Positions 21,941-34,817 of a DNA stretch of 53,535 nt are shown here, in pieces. A model generated the notes under the pieces. It was not told where the DNA came from. It saw only the letters and a list, made by a program, of their open reading frames with translations, and made no database searches. Position 1 is the first letter of the stretch. Each line of letters starts with the position of its first letter. Source of the stretch: an uncultured Prochlorococcus sp. (GTDB taxonomy: Bacteria > Cyanobacteriota > Cyanobacteriia > PCC-6307 > Cyanobiaceae); assembly GCA_902627325.1 (NCBI GenBank), contig CACOIM010000006.1, positions 1 to 53,535 of the forward strand, given 5' to 3'. Position numbers and translations under genes: made by a program.

Positions 21941-22789
21941 ATGATCAAACAACAAGCAGAGGATAATTTATATCAAAATGAATCATTAAAGAATTTTGCA
22001 GAATTAATATCAAATATAAATTTACTTAAAAACAAAAATTATGGTTGCCCATGGCAAAATAAACAGACTCATGAAACACTAATACCCTATTTAATTGAAG
22101 AAAGTCATGAATTTATAGATTCAATAAAAAATAATGACAAAGAAAATATGAAAGAGGAATTAGGAGACCTCTTACTTCAAATCATGTTGCATAGTGAAAT
22201 TACAAAAGAAAACAATTTATTTTCTATTAAAGATGTAATAAGTTCTTTAAATCATAAAATCAAATCAAGACATCCTTATATTTTTAAAAAAAGGGAAAAA
22301 GTATCAATTGAAGAAGCAGAACAAATTTGGAAAGATATGAAAAGAAAAAATAAATCTAATCAAACAAGAAAAGGCGTTTTATCAAATTTACAATCAGAAC
22401 TTTTAACACCAATTGAGGAAGCAGAACAAATTAATTTTCAAGTTGAAAAATATGGATTCAAATGGGATAACAAAAATGAAATATTAGATAAACTTTATGA
22501 AGAGATAGAGGAACTTAAATTAGCGATAAAAATTGATGATAATATCAATATTGAAGAGGAATTTGGAGATATCTTATTTACCTTAATAAGCTTATCAAAG
22601 TATTTGAAAATAAATCCTCATAAAGCACTTAGATATGCAAATAAAAAATTCAAAAAAAGATTTTCTATAATTGAAAAAATTATTGGTGATAAAATATTTA
22701 ATCAAAGCAATCAAAAATTTCGTGAACTTTGGACTCTAGCAAAAGAACAATTAAACAAAAACAATAAAAATCAAAATGAAAAAAAATAA
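21941..22789 (+). CDS. mazG: Nucleoside triphosphate pyrophosphohydrolase MazG
   Basis: CPWQNKQTHETL, EESHEF, KEELGDLLLQIMLHSEI, second MazG domain with EEEFGDILFTLISLSK. Confidence 0.94.
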   Translation: MIKQQAEDNLYQNESLKNFAELISNINLLKNKNYGCPWQNKQTHETLIPYLIEESHEFIDSIKNNDKENMKEELGDLLLQIMLHSEITKENNLFSIKDVISSLNHKIKSRHPYIFKKREKVSIEEAEQIWKDMKRKNKSNQTRKGVLSNLQSELLTPIEEAEQINFQVEKYGFKWDNKNEILDKLYEEIEELKLAIKIDDNINIEEEFGDILFTLISLSKYLKINPHKALRYANKKFKKRFSIIEKIIGDKIFNQSNQKFRELWTLAKEQLNKNNKNQNEKK

Positions 22790-23636
22790 AATTTGGATAG
22801 ATGAAATATGCAATAATTCAAGGTATGGACTTGCAGGCAATATCATCGCTAAGTGTAATAGTAAATATCAAGAAATAATTATTTTAGAAACTGAAGAATA
22901 TGGTAAAGCATTGATGCTTGATGGTTGTTGGATGACTACTGATCAAGGAGAAAAATATTATCACGAATGCTTAGTACATCCAGCTTTAAGTAGTTTAAAA
23001 AATTCCTCTAAAATTCTTATTATTGGTGGTGGAGATGGAGGAACAGTAAGAGAGTGTCTTAAGTATAAAAAAGTAAATTATTTAGATTTAGTAGAAATAG
23101 ATGAAGAGGTTATAAATCTTTCAAAAAAATATCTTACAAATATTGGAGGTAAATCTTGGTCAGATAAAAGATTACATATTAATATTGAAGATGGGTTCCA
23201 ATGGGTAAAAAAAACCGAAGATAATTATTATGACGCAATCATTATAGACTCTTCTGACCCCTCAGACTTTGCAAATAATCTATTCAGCCCGAAATTTTAT
23301 ACAGAATGTAAAAGGGTTCTTAAAAAACATGGCATATTAGCAACCCAAAGTGAATCACCAGAATCATTCAAAAAAATTCATTTGAAAATATATTTTTCAT
23401 TAAAAAATACATTTAAAAACATTGCAACGATGTATTCTTTTGTTCCTTTTTACCCAAGTGGAATATGGAGTTGGACATTCGCCTCGGATACTGACGATTA
23501 TTTTCTTAAGCAAAAGTGCGAAGAGATAAAATCAATAGAAAAAAATTGCGAAATTTGGAATTCAAAATTTCAAGAAGGTGCATTTAAAATGATGCCATCC
23601 AAAATAATTAGAGAAATTTCAATATTAAAAAAATGA
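22776..23636 (+). CDS. speE: Spermidine synthase
   Basis: MLDGCWMTTDQGEKYYHECLVHPAL, LIIGGGDGGTVRECLKY, IIIDSSDP. Confidence 0.95.
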   Translation: MKKNKIWIDEICNNSRYGLAGNIIAKCNSKYQEIIILETEEYGKALMLDGCWMTTDQGEKYYHECLVHPALSSLKNSSKILIIGGGDGGTVRECLKYKKVNYLDLVEIDEEVINLSKKYLTNIGGKSWSDKRLHINIEDGFQWVKKTEDNYYDAIIIDSSDPSDFANNLFSPKFYTECKRVLKKHGILATQSESPESFKKIHLKIYFSLKNTFKNIATMYSFVPFYPSGIWSWTFASDTDDYFLKQKCEEIKSIEKNCEIWNSKFQEGAFKMMPSKIIREISILKK

Positions 23637-24517
23637 CATATAAAAATTTGTTTAATAATGAAGGTCCAGTATTTATGGGTGCGAAGAAAAATTTAAATAA
23701 TTGCAATATAGGAATCTTTGGAGTGAATTACGATGGTACAACTTCATTTAAACCAGGTGCAAGATTCGGCCCCACCGCGATAAGAAATGTTAGCGAGAGT
23801 CTAGAAACATATTGTCCTTTCCTTAATAAAGATTTAAATCTAATTAATTATTTTGATGCTGGATCACTAAAAATAAATTCAACTGATACTGATTCAATAA
23901 TCAAAAAAGTTAAATCAGGAACTGACTTTCTAATTAATAATAATTTAAAACCCATAATCTTAGGAGGTGAGCATTCAATCTCAATAGGAGCGATAGAAGC
24001 ATTAGTTGAAAAATATCCAGATTTAATAATGATTCAACTAGATGCACATGCTGATCTTCGAAATTCATATCAAGATAATAAATATAGCCATGCTTGCACA
24101 ATTAGTAGATGTTTAGAATTATTACCCAGTAAAAAAGTTATCCAAATAGGCATTAGGAGCGGTACTCAAGAAGAGTTTGCAATAATGAAAAACAATCATC
24201 AACTTATTAAATTTAATACGGGGGATTCAATTATTAAAATGCAAAAATTATTAGAACCTTTTAAAAATCAACCAATCTATTTAACTATTGATTTAGATTG
24301 GTTTGATCCAAGTTTACTACCTGGAACAGGAACACCTGAACCTGGAGGATTTTTCTGGCATGATTTTGAAAATATAATTGAACTTCTAAATAAATTTAAA
24401 ATAATAGGCTGTGATATCGTTGAACTTTCCCCAGACATAGACAGTAGCGGTGTTAGTTCCGTAGTAGCTGCCAAAACAACAAGAAGCTTAATTATGACTT
24501 TAGACAAAAACACTTAA
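23633..24517 (+). CDS. speB: Agmatinase / arginase-family ureohydrolase
   Basis: GGEHSISIG, QLDAHADLR, YLTIDLDWFDPSLLPGTGTPEPGG metal-binding motifs. Confidence 0.92.
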   Translation: MTYKNLFNNEGPVFMGAKKNLNNCNIGIFGVNYDGTTSFKPGARFGPTAIRNVSESLETYCPFLNKDLNLINYFDAGSLKINSTDTDSIIKKVKSGTDFLINNNLKPIILGGEHSISIGAIEALVEKYPDLIMIQLDAHADLRNSYQDNKYSHACTISRCLELLPSKKVIQIGIRSGTQEEFAIMKNNHQLIKFNTGDSIIKMQKLLEPFKNQPIYLTIDLDWFDPSLLPGTGTPEPGGFFWHDFENIIELLNKFKIIGCDIVELSPDIDSSGVSSVVAAKTTRSLIMTLDKNT

Positions 24518-24564
24518 AAAGAATTATTTTAGGAAAATAATTGATCTAATTAGCCATCTCTAAT

Positions 24565-25677
24565 ATGGAATTGCAAAAGAGTCCTGTTCATAAAAAATAT
24601 ATTGAATCTAATGCAAAACTAGTTGATTTTGCTGGCTGGGAAATGCCAATCTCATTTTCTGGGTTAATCCAAGAACATGAATCCGTGAGAAATTCAATTG
24701 GATTTTTTGATATCTCACATATGGGAATAATTTCGGTAAGAGGAACAAATCCTAAAGAATATATCCAAAAATTTTTTCCTACAAACTTATATTCAATTTC
24801 AACAGGCCAGGGCTGTTACTCATTCTTTTTAAATAATGATGGAGGAATTATTGATGATTTAATTATTTATGATTTAGGAATACAAACTAATAGTCAATCA
24901 GAGATACTTTTAATAGTTAATGCTAGTAGATATGAAAAGGATCTTAGCTGGCTGAAAAAGAATTTAGAAAAAGAACCAATTGAATTATTAAATGCAAAAG
25001 AAGAAAAAGCTCTTATGGCTATTCAAGGCAAAAATGCCTTCAAATACTTCACTGAATGGTCTTCATATTCAATAGATCACCTTAAAAGTTTCGGATGTGA
25101 ATATAAAAGATTGGATAAATTTTTAGATTCAGGAAAACTATTTTTTGCAAAAACTGGTTATACAGGAGAAGAGGGATTAGAAATTCTTTTACCAAAAGAA
25201 TTAGCTCTAAATTTATGGGATTTTTTAATTTCAAAAAATATACCACCCTGTGGTCTTGGATCAAGAGATACTCTTCGACTGGAAGCAGGTCTTCCTCTGT
25301 ATGGACAAGAACTGGATGAATCAATCAACCCTTATGAAGCAGGTTTTGGTTGGGTTGTACATTTAGAAAATGGCCATGATTTTTATGGCAAAGAGTCATT
25401 AGAGATAATTGGATCTAATAAAATCGAAAAAAAATTAGTAGGAATAGAAATAATAGGGAAAGCTATTGCAAGAAAAGGGTGTGAAATATTTTATAAAGGC
25501 ATATTAATAGGCAACATCACAAGCGGTAGTTGGTCGCCAACAATAAAGAAACCAATAGCACTAGGCTATGTAAGTACTAATTACTCTGAATTAAATCAAG
25601 AAGTTGAAATTTTAATCCGAGGTAAATTTTTTAAAGGAATTATTTCTAAAAAAGCGTTCTATAAAAAAGATTTCTAA
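24565..25677 (+). CDS. gcvT: Glycine cleavage system T protein (aminomethyltransferase)
   Basis: [55 protein letters not shown]. Confidence 0.97.
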   Translation: MELQKSPVHKKYIESNAKLVDFAGWEMPISFSGLIQEHESVRNSIGFFDISHMGIISVRGTNPKEYIQKFFPTNLYSISTGQGCYSFFLNNDGGIIDDLIIYDLGIQTNSQSEILLIVNASRYEKDLSWLKKNLEKEPIELLNAKEEKALMAIQGKNAFKYFTEWSSYSIDHLKSFGCEYKRLDKFLDSGKLFFAKTGYTGEEGLEILLPKELALNLWDFLISKNIPPCGLGSRDTLRLEAGLPLYGQELDESINPYEAGFGWVVHLENGHDFYGKESLEIIGSNKIEKKLVGIEIIGKAIARKGCEIFYKGILIGNITSGSWSPTIKKPIALGYVSTNYSELNQEVEILIRGKFFKGIISKKAFYKKDF

Positions 25678-25730
25678 ATTTACACTTTAAGAATTATCAT
25701 AAGTAATTAATCATAAGATAATCAACTTAA

Positions 25731-27536
25731 ATGAGAAACAAAATTTGTAATGATCTAAATAATTCTGATATTGGGCGATCAGTTGATCTTTGTGGGTGGG
25801 TTGACAGAAGAAGAGATCATGGTGGGGTAATTTTTCTTGATTTAAGAGACCATAGTGGATTTTTACAATTAACATTTAATCCTGAGGATGGAGCAGATCT
25901 ATTTAATGCAGCAGAAAAGCTAAGGAATGAAACAGTAATTTTTGTGAGAGGAGTAATAAATAAGAGACCAGAAGAATCAATTAATAGCAATATTTCTACT
26001 GGAAGTCTTGAATTAAATGTAAAAGAGTTAGAGATTCTAAATGAAGTTAAAAATAATTTACCTTTCCCTGTCTCAATTCATGATTATGAAAATACGAAAG
26101 AAGAGCTAAGGATTAAATATCGTTATTTAGATTTAAGGAGAGGGAAATTAATCCAAAACTTAAAAACAAGGCATAATATCTTAAAAGTTGTAAGGCAATA
26201 TTTAGATCAACATGAATTCACTGAAGTAGAAACCCCATTACTTACGAAATCAACTCCTGAAGGAGCAAGAGATTTTCTTGTGCCATCAAGAATATCAAAA
26301 GGAGACTTTTTTGCACTCCCACAATCTCCTCAGTTGTTTAAACAATTATTAATGGTTGGTGGTTTAAATAATTACTATCAAATTGCTAAATGTTTTAGAG
26401 ACGAAGATCTAAGAGCTGATAGACAGCCTGAATTTACTCAGTTAGATATGGAAATGAGTTTCATAACCGAAGAAGAAATTATCAATTTTAATGAACAACT
26501 TATAAAAAAGATTTGGGAAGAAATTCTTAATATTAATTTTAAAGAAAACTTCCCAAGAATGACATGGCAAGAAGCAATGGATAATTATGGTACTGACCGA
26601 CCAGATACAAGATATGAAATGACTCTAAAAGATGTTGGAAATATTTTAGGAAATATAGGGTTTAATATTTTTACGAAAGCAATAAATTCTGGTGGGTCAA
26701 TTAAGTGTATTAATGTAAAAAGAGGTAATAGAAGTATTAGTAACGTGAGAATCAAACCTGGAGGAGATATTTTTCAAGTTGCACAAGATGCTGGTGCAGG
26801 AGGATTAGCTTTTATTAGAATAAAAGATAATGATATAGATACTATTGGAGCTATCAAAAATAATTTAGATGAGTCCTTAGTCAATCAACTCTTGCAAAAA
26901 ACAAATGCAGAGGAAGGTGATCTAATTCTTTTAGGGGCTGGCAAAACTGAGATAGTTAATCAATCTTTAGATAGAGTAAGACAATACATAGCAAAAGAAC
27001 TCAACTTAGTAAATGATGACAGTACAAACAAAAAGTGGAATTTTTTATGGATTACAGATTTCCCTATGTTTGCGAAAAATGAAGACGAAAACCGATTAGA
27101 AGCTTTACATCATCCTTTCTGCGCACCAAAAATAGATCTTAATAAAAAAGAATCTTTACAAAATGATCTAGAGATTTCAAAAGCAAAAGCTTATGATTTA
27201 GTACTTAATGGCTTAGAGATCGGGGGAGGTTCTATAAGAATTCATCAATCAGAATTACAAAAAAAAGTTTTAAAAACAGTAGGATTATCAAACGAAGAAA
27301 TTGAAGAAAAATTTGGATTCCTCATAGAAGCTTTAGAAATGGGTGCCCCTCCACATGGAGGGATTGCATTTGGCCTAGACAGAATCGCAATGCTTATTAT
27401 TGGAGCAGATTCAATAAGAGAAACTATTGCTTTCCCTAAGAATCAACAAGCTAAATGTTTAATGACCAAAGCCCCATCAAATGTTGCTAAGTCACAATTA
27501 AAAGAATTAGATATTGAAATAACAGTTGAGGAATAA
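25731..27536 (+). CDS. aspS: Aspartyl-tRNA synthetase
   Basis: [65 protein letters not shown]. Confidence 0.98.
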   Translation: MRNKICNDLNNSDIGRSVDLCGWVDRRRDHGGVIFLDLRDHSGFLQLTFNPEDGADLFNAAEKLRNETVIFVRGVINKRPEESINSNISTGSLELNVKELEILNEVKNNLPFPVSIHDYENTKEELRIKYRYLDLRRGKLIQNLKTRHNILKVVRQYLDQHEFTEVETPLLTKSTPEGARDFLVPSRISKGDFFALPQSPQLFKQLLMVGGLNNYYQIAKCFRDEDLRADRQPEFTQLDMEMSFITEEEIINFNEQLIKKIWEEILNINFKENFPRMTWQEAMDNYGTDRPDTRYEMTLKDVGNILGNIGFNIFTKAINSGGSIKCINVKRGNRSISNVRIKPGGDIFQVAQDAGAGGLAFIRIKDNDIDTIGAIKNNLDESLVNQLLQKTNAEEGDLILLGAGKTEIVNQSLDRVRQYIAKELNLVNDDSTNKKWNFLWITDFPMFAKNEDENRLEALHHPFCAPKIDLNKKESLQNDLEISKAKAYDLVLNGLEIGGGSIRIHQSELQKKVLKTVGLSNEEIEEKFGFLIEALEMGAPPHGGIAFGLDRIAMLIIGADSIRETIAFPKNQQAKCLMTKAPSNVAKSQLKELDIEITVEE

Positions 27537-27602
27537 TAATATTTATGGATGTTCAAAGAATTTTTTGGTAAAAATAAACAAGGGGAGGTAGTGTTTATTT
27601 AA

Positions 27603-29222
<1,620 letters not shown>

Positions 29223-29242
29223 ATTATTTTATTTTTCATATA

Positions 29243-29893
29243 ATGACGAAATTATTACCTGTTGTTGAAAAATTTCATTCACTTCAAGGTGAAGGATTTC
29301 ACTGCGGGAAAAGCGCATTTTTTATAAGGCTAGCTGGATGTAAAGTTGGCTGCCCTTGGTGTGATACAAAACATTCTTGGGATAGTAAAAAATATCCTTT
29401 ACTATCGATTGAAGCTCTTCTATCTGAGATACAAGAAGCCAGATTAAAAGGAGCATCTTTCATTGTGTTAACAGGAGGAGAACCACTCCAGCACAACTTA
29501 GATGAATTATGCGACATAATAAAAAACAGAACTAAATCTAGAAAGTTAAATCCTATAAAAATACATATTGAGACAAGTGGAGTAAATGATTTCTCTGGAT
29601 TTTTTGATTGGATTACTTTATCTCCAAAAAGGCATAACCCTCCGCAGGACTTTTTTTTGGAAAAGTGCAATGAGATAAAAATTATAATCAATGATACAAA
29701 TGATATTGAATTCGCTAAGAATATTAAAAATAAAATATTTGACATTAAAAAACAAATAAATAATGAAAAAAAATTTTTTGTTCAACCAGCTTGGAATAGT
29801 AATAAAGGATATAAACTGGCAATTGAATTTGCGAAAAGAAATCCTGATTGGACTTTAAGTCTTCAAACACATAAATACTTAAGTATCCAATAA
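29243..29893 (+). CDS. queE: 7-carboxy-7-deazaguanine synthase (radical SAM)
   Basis: FHSLQGEGFHCGKSAFFIRLAGCKVGCPWCDTKHSW, TGGEPLQH. Confidence 0.95.
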   Translation: MTKLLPVVEKFHSLQGEGFHCGKSAFFIRLAGCKVGCPWCDTKHSWDSKKYPLLSIEALLSEIQEARLKGASFIVLTGGEPLQHNLDELCDIIKNRTKSRKLNPIKIHIETSGVNDFSGFFDWITLSPKRHNPPQDFFLEKCNEIKIIINDTNDIEFAKNIKNKIFDIKKQINNEKKFFVQPAWNSNKGYKLAIEFAKRNPDWTLSLQTHKYLSIQ

Positions 29894-29894
29894 A

Positions 29895-30569
29895 ATGAAA
29901 ATTAAAAATAAAGTAATTATTGTTCTTATTTCTGGAGGACTGGACTCAGCAACTGTTGCTGGATTAGCAAATAGTTCTGATGCGATAATTGTGGGTCTAT
30001 CATTTGATTATGGACAAAGACATAAGAAAGAACTAGAAGCAGCGACAAAGATAGCTAACCATTTTCGATTTAAAGAATTCAAAACAATTAAGCTTGATTT
30101 ATCTTTATGGGGAGGATCATCTTTAACAGACAGCAACAAAGAAATTCCAATGGGAGGTATAAATCCAAATATCATCCCAAATACTTACGTCCCCGGAAGA
30201 AATACCATCTTTATTTCGATAGCATTAAGTTATGCAGAGGCAATAAATGCTGATTTTATTGGCCTAGGAGTTAATGCATTAGATTATTCAGGATATCCAG
30301 ATTGCCGACCAGACTACATTGAACAATTCCAAAAATTAGCAAATTTATCTAACAAAAGAGGAAGAGAGAATCAACCAATTAGATTATGGACACCGCTTTT
30401 AAATTTGAATAAAGAGGAAATTATTGATTTGGCTTTTAATAATAATGTTCCAATTAAAGATACTTGGAGTTGTTATGCGGGAGGAGCCGAACCCTGCCAA
30501 AGATGTGATAGTTGCAGAATTAGAATAAAGGCATATGAAAGTTGGTTGAGCAAAAATAAAAAAATATGA
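29895..30569 (+). CDS. queC: 7-cyano-7-deazaguanine synthase
   Basis: LISGGLDSATV P-loop, SFDYGQRHKKEL, C-terminal CYAGGAEPCQRCDSC zinc motif; adjacent to queE. Confidence 0.96.
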   Translation: MKIKNKVIIVLISGGLDSATVAGLANSSDAIIVGLSFDYGQRHKKELEAATKIANHFRFKEFKTIKLDLSLWGGSSLTDSNKEIPMGGINPNIIPNTYVPGRNTIFISIALSYAEAINADFIGLGVNALDYSGYPDCRPDYIEQFQKLANLSNKRGRENQPIRLWTPLLNLNKEEIIDLAFNNNVPIKDTWSCYAGGAEPCQRCDSCRIRIKAYESWLSKNKKI

Positions 30570-31873
30570 AAATAAATTCAATAAAATTAAATCATTGGAT
30601 TGAACCTGAATTTATTGCTCATCTCTTAGCTGCAAGATTTGGAGAGAAAGGATTGTCTTGGCTAGATAGTAATGGCAAACAAAACGCTGAATATTCTTTT
30701 TTAGGAGTAAACCCCAAAAAAATTATTTCTTCAAATAAAGATAATAGTGATAATCCTTTTGAGAAACTTGCACAAATTGATCAAGGCTTTTGGATGGGGT
30801 GGCTTAGTTATGAAGCGGGTTCTTGGATAGAACCAAATAATTCATGGCGAGAATCAGAAATGGCAACTTTATGGATTGCCTCATATGATCCAATTATTAA
30901 ATTCAATATTTTAAAAAAAGAAATATTCATAGAAGGCACAAACCTTAATGATATAAAGGAATATAAAAAGTTAATAGATGAAATAAATATAGAAAATATA
31001 AAAGATGGTTTAAATAAAAATTTAAGCTTTGATTTCTCCAAATTAAATCTAGACAAAAAATGTGAGAAATTCAGAGAAAATGTTTTTAAAATAAAGAAAT
31101 TAATAAATCAAGGTGATATATTTCAAGCAAATCTTACGACAAAGGTTGATATAGAAACTTCTGCAGAATATAAATATCTTGATATTTACTCAAAGATTCG
31201 AAAAAAATTAAAAGCTCCTTTTGGGGGTGTAATTATAGGTAATATAGATGGAGAGAAAGAAGGTGTTTTATCTACTTCTCCAGAAAGATTTCTGAAAACA
31301 AATCATGCAGGCTATGTAGAAACAAGACCGATAAAAGGTACTCGACCTAGAAATACAGATGAAAAAATGGACGCTTTGAATGCAATCGATCTAATAACGA
31401 ATGAAAAAGACCGTGCTGAGAATATCATGATAGTTGATCTTCTTAGAAATGATCTAGGGAAGGTTTGCGAAACAGGGAGCATAGTAGTTACTGAATTATT
31501 AAAGTTAGAAAGCTATCCTAAAGTGCATCATCTAACATCTGTAATTAGAGGTAAAATACAAAAGAAAAAAAATTGGATTGATATCCTTAAGGCTTGTTGG
31601 CCAGGAGGTTCAATAACTGGAGCACCAAAAGTAAGAGCATGTCAAAGAATATATGAATTAGAAGGTTTTGACCGAGGACCTTACTGTGGCTCATTTCTTA
31701 AATTAGATTGGGAGGGTGAATTAGATAGTAATATTTTGATCAGATCATTCATTATTAAAAAAAAGAAAATCAAAGTATTTGCTGGTTGTGGAATAGTAAA
31801 TGATTCAATACCATCTAAAGAAAATGAAGAACTCAATTGGAAACTTTTACCATTAATTGATTCATTAAGATGA
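30566..31873 (+). CDS. pabB: Para-aminobenzoate synthase component I
   Basis: IKKLINQGDIFQANLTTK, TRPIKGTRPR, WPGGSITGAPKVRACQ, GGVIIGNIDG; overlaps queC and pabC by 4 bp. Confidence 0.92.
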   Translation: MKINSIKLNHWIEPEFIAHLLAARFGEKGLSWLDSNGKQNAEYSFLGVNPKKIISSNKDNSDNPFEKLAQIDQGFWMGWLSYEAGSWIEPNNSWRESEMATLWIASYDPIIKFNILKKEIFIEGTNLNDIKEYKKLIDEINIENIKDGLNKNLSFDFSKLNLDKKCEKFRENVFKIKKLINQGDIFQANLTTKVDIETSAEYKYLDIYSKIRKKLKAPFGGVIIGNIDGEKEGVLSTSPERFLKTNHAGYVETRPIKGTRPRNTDEKMDALNAIDLITNEKDRAENIMIVDLLRNDLGKVCETGSIVVTELLKLESYPKVHHLTSVIRGKIQKKKNWIDILKACWPGGSITGAPKVRACQRIYELEGFDRGPYCGSFLKLDWEGELDSNILIRSFIIKKKKIKVFAGCGIVNDSIPSKENEELNWKLLPLIDSLR

Positions 31874-32697
31874 ACAGAAATGTAGGGTGGAAAGATAATA
31901 AATGGGAAGAAATTAATAACCTTAAAATATCAATAATAGATAGAGGTTTAAAATTTGGAGATGGCCTTTTTGAAACAATTTTAATTAGAAATAAAAAAGC
32001 TATATTAATGAAAGAACATCTACAAAGATTTGAAAAAAATTTACATTTATTAAATTATAATTTTCAAATTAATCATCAATTTTTAGAAAAAATAATAACT
32101 CAAGGAATTGATAAATTAAATCTAAATGATAATGAATATGGATCAATAAGAATTAACTATAGTAGAGGTTTAAACATTGAAAGATCACTTAAAGTAAACA
32201 CAATAAATAAAGATTTTGATCCTAAAAACTTATGGATAGAATTTTATTTAATAGAAATAGATTTTAATCAAATCAGCGTACATATAAGCGAAACAGAGAA
32301 AAGGAATGAATATAGTTTATTAAGCAAATGCAAAACTTTTAATTATGCACAATCAATTCAAGCATTAATTGAAGCTAATAAAAAAAATTTTAATGATTCA
32401 ATATTACTAAATACTAAAAATGAATTATGTTGCGGCACAACTTTTAATATCCTTCTTAAACGAAATAATAGATGGTTAACACCTCGAAAAGAAAGTGGCT
32501 GTTTACAAGGTATTATGAGAAATAAATTATTAGATTTAAGGCTTATAGAAGAGGCTTATTTAATTCCTGATTTTAATAAAGACGATATATTAATAGCAAT
32601 AAATAGCTTATCTTGTAGACAAATAAAAATAGTAAATGACTTTCAATTTGATTTAGATTTTAATACAAAATATTTTTGGGATATTTTATGTAATTAG
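31870..32697 (+). CDS. pabC: Class IV aminotransferase, probable aminodeoxychorismate lyase
   Basis: DRGLKFGDGLFETI, RINYSRG, NELCCGTTFNILL, SGCLQGIMR; downstream of pabB. Confidence 0.85.
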   Translation: MNRNVGWKDNKWEEINNLKISIIDRGLKFGDGLFETILIRNKKAILMKEHLQRFEKNLHLLNYNFQINHQFLEKIITQGIDKLNLNDNEYGSIRINYSRGLNIERSLKVNTINKDFDPKNLWIEFYLIEIDFNQISVHISETEKRNEYSLLSKCKTFNYAQSIQALIEANKKNFNDSILLNTKNELCCGTTFNILLKRNNRWLTPRKESGCLQGIMRNKLLDLRLIEEAYLIPDFNKDDILIAINSLSCRQIKIVNDFQFDLDFNTKYFWDILCN

Positions 32698-32699
32698 TT

Positions 32700-33479
32700 T
32701 CAATTTCGCAAAATTACTGAAGATAATTTTGTAATATTATTGTTAACTTTGAAATCTACAATTTTCCCAATAATAACTATTGCAGGAGACTTAATGTTAT
32801 TCTTTTCAATTTCTTTTGGGAGTTTAGCTAATTCAGTTATCAGTGATTTTTGATTATTTAATGTAGCCTCTTGAACTACTGCGCATCTAGTACTAGGGTT
32901 CATACCTCCAGTTAATAATTCTTCAACAATAAATTCAATATTTCTAATGCCCATATAAATCACAAGGCTATCTGATGAGTAAGCTAATTGTCTCCAATTA
33001 ACGCTCTTTCCCTTCTTTTCAGGGGTCTCATGACCTGTTACGAAAGTAACAGTACTAGCACCATTTCTATGAGTTAGAGGAATACCAAAATATGAAGAGG
33101 CTGCAATTCCAGATGTTATGCCAGGCACTATTTCAAATAAAATATCATTTTCCTCCAAAAAAGAAACCTCTTCTCCTCCTCGTGAAAAAACAAAAGGATC
33201 TCCACCTTTTAGTCTCACAATATCTTTACCCTCATTAGATAGCTTTAAAAGCAAGCTATTAATTTCTGATTGGAGAAATGATTTGCATCCAGCTCTTTTG
33301 CCAACATAATAAATTTCGCAATCAGAATTTGTCTCTTCCAAAATTTCTTTTGGAATTAATGCATCATGAACTAAAACTTTGCAAGACCTAATTAATCTTA
33401 TAGCTTTTAATGTCATAAGCTCAGGATCCCCAGGACCAGCTCCAACTAAATAAACAATTCCAGACACATTATTCTCCAT
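32700..33479 (-). CDS. cobA: Uroporphyrinogen-III C-methyltransferase
   Basis: VYLVGAGPGDPELMTLKA, VRLKGGDPFVFSRGGEE, VPGITSGIAASSYFGIPLTHR; the track start at 33593 overlaps the divergent MFS gene, Met at 33479 (MENNVSGIVYLVGAG) is preferred. Confidence 0.93.
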   Translation of the reverse strand: MENNVSGIVYLVGAGPGDPELMTLKAIRLIRSCKVLVHDALIPKEILEETNSDCEIYYVGKRAGCKSFLQSEINSLLLKLSNEGKDIVRLKGGDPFVFSRGGEEVSFLEENDILFEIVPGITSGIAASSYFGIPLTHRNGASTVTFVTGHETPEKKGKSVNWRQLAYSSDSLVIYMGIRNIEFIVEELLTGGMNPSTRCAVVQEATLNNQKSLITELAKLPKEIEKNNIKSPAIVIIGKIVDFKVNNNITKLSSVILRN

Positions 33480-33525
33480 TAAAGAGTATGGTAATAGATG
33501 TACCTCTGTAGTTGCTATATTTATC

Positions 33526-34794
33526 TTGAAAAAAAATTCTGTACATACCGGCCAAAAAAGAATTTTATTAGCTTCTTTTTTTACCCTCCTCAATGACAGG
33601 ATGAGTGAAAGTTTATTGGTTGGATTACTTCCAGGTTTTTTCTTGCAATTTTTAGGAAGTGCAAGTATTTATACATATATTGCTGGAACCTATTCATTTG
33701 CCCAATTCATAGCGGCTCCGCTGATTGGTATTTATAGCGATAAGTATGGAAGAAGGCCTGTAATGTTAGTTTGCATTTCCGGGTCTATTGTAGGAATTTC
33801 CATTGTTGCATTTACTCTACTTTTCAACTGGTCAAATATAAAGTACATCTTACCCGCAGTACCGCTACTACCAATTTATTTGCTCTTCATAGCTAGATTA
33901 ATTGACGGTATTAGTGGAGGAACTGTCGCTACAGCGACAACGGTATTAGCAGATATTTCAACACCTGAAACAAGAGCAAAAACATTTGGGTTAATTGGAG
34001 TTGCTTTTGGTTTAAGTTTTCTATTAGGTCCCACAATTAGTTTTATCTTTATTGGGAATTCCACTAATAGCTATTTAATTCCAGTTTTAATTGCCACAAT
34101 AATACCATTTATAAATTTTTTACTAGTTTTCTTTTATCTTCCAGAAACTAAACCTAGAGAAAAACATAATGCTTTAAGCAATCCATCTAAAACTAATCCA
34201 TTTAAAGGAATTTTTGCACCTTTCAAAGAAAATAATATTAAAAGACTTTCACTAGCTTTCTTCATCTATTTTATTGCGTTTACTGGATTGACTACAATCC
34301 TCGTATTTTTCTTACAAAATTCTCTTCTTTGGTCAATAAAAGATTCCCTTGGACCACTAATTATTGTTGGAATTGTAGCAATAGTTGTACAAGGGGGGTT
34401 AATTGGTCCATTAGTCAAAGAATTCGGAGAGTTCAAATTAACAATTTCAGGAACTGGCTTTATTCTTTTTGCATGCGCTCTATTAATTACATTTCCTGAA
34501 AATAATTCAGGCACATACATATATTTAGCTGTCTCATTTTTAGCTGTTGGTGCAGGTTTAATTACTCCTTGTATTAGAGCCCTAATTTCGAAGAGAATAG
34601 ATAAAAACAGCCAAGGGTCAATTTTAAGTAGTCTGCAAGGACTACAAAGCCTAGGCAGCGTTTTGGGTTACATCTTAGCTGGAAATGTTTATGATTATTT
34701 TGGTCCAAGAAGCCCATTTATTGCGGGCGGCTTAATATTATTTTTAATGATTTGGCTCATAACAGGAAGTGATATCAAAAAAAAGTTAGGATAG
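33526..34794 (+). CDS. Major facilitator superfamily transporter (TTG start)
   Basis: Multiple TM segments; GIYSDKYGRRPVML, PETRAKTFGLIGVAFGLSFLLGP, TetA/MdtG-like. Confidence 0.88.
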   Translation: MKKNSVHTGQKRILLASFFTLLNDRMSESLLVGLLPGFFLQFLGSASIYTYIAGTYSFAQFIAAPLIGIYSDKYGRRPVMLVCISGSIVGISIVAFTLLFNWSNIKYILPAVPLLPIYLLFIARLIDGISGGTVATATTVLADISTPETRAKTFGLIGVAFGLSFLLGPTISFIFIGNSTNSYLIPVLIATIIPFINFLLVFFYLPETKPREKHNALSNPSKTNPFKGIFAPFKENNIKRLSLAFFIYFIAFTGLTTILVFFLQNSLLWSIKDSLGPLIIVGIVAIVVQGGLIGPLVKEFGEFKLTISGTGFILFACALLITFPENNSGTYIYLAVSFLAVGAGLITPCIRALISKRIDKNSQGSILSSLQGLQSLGSVLGYILAGNVYDYFGPRSPFIAGGLILFLMIWLITGSDIKKKLG

Positions 34795-34817
34795 TGTAGA
34801 TATGATTATAGGTTTAA

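Noticed and set aside
24518-24564. Glycine riboswitch upstream of gcvT
   Set aside because: The gap is only 47 bp, too short for a glycine riboswitch aptamer; gcvH and gcvP also lack an upstream leader of suitable size.
29299-29745. 148-aa minus-strand ORF inside queE
   Set aside because: Antisense to a clear radical SAM gene; its cysteines and hydrophobics derive from the complement of queE codons.
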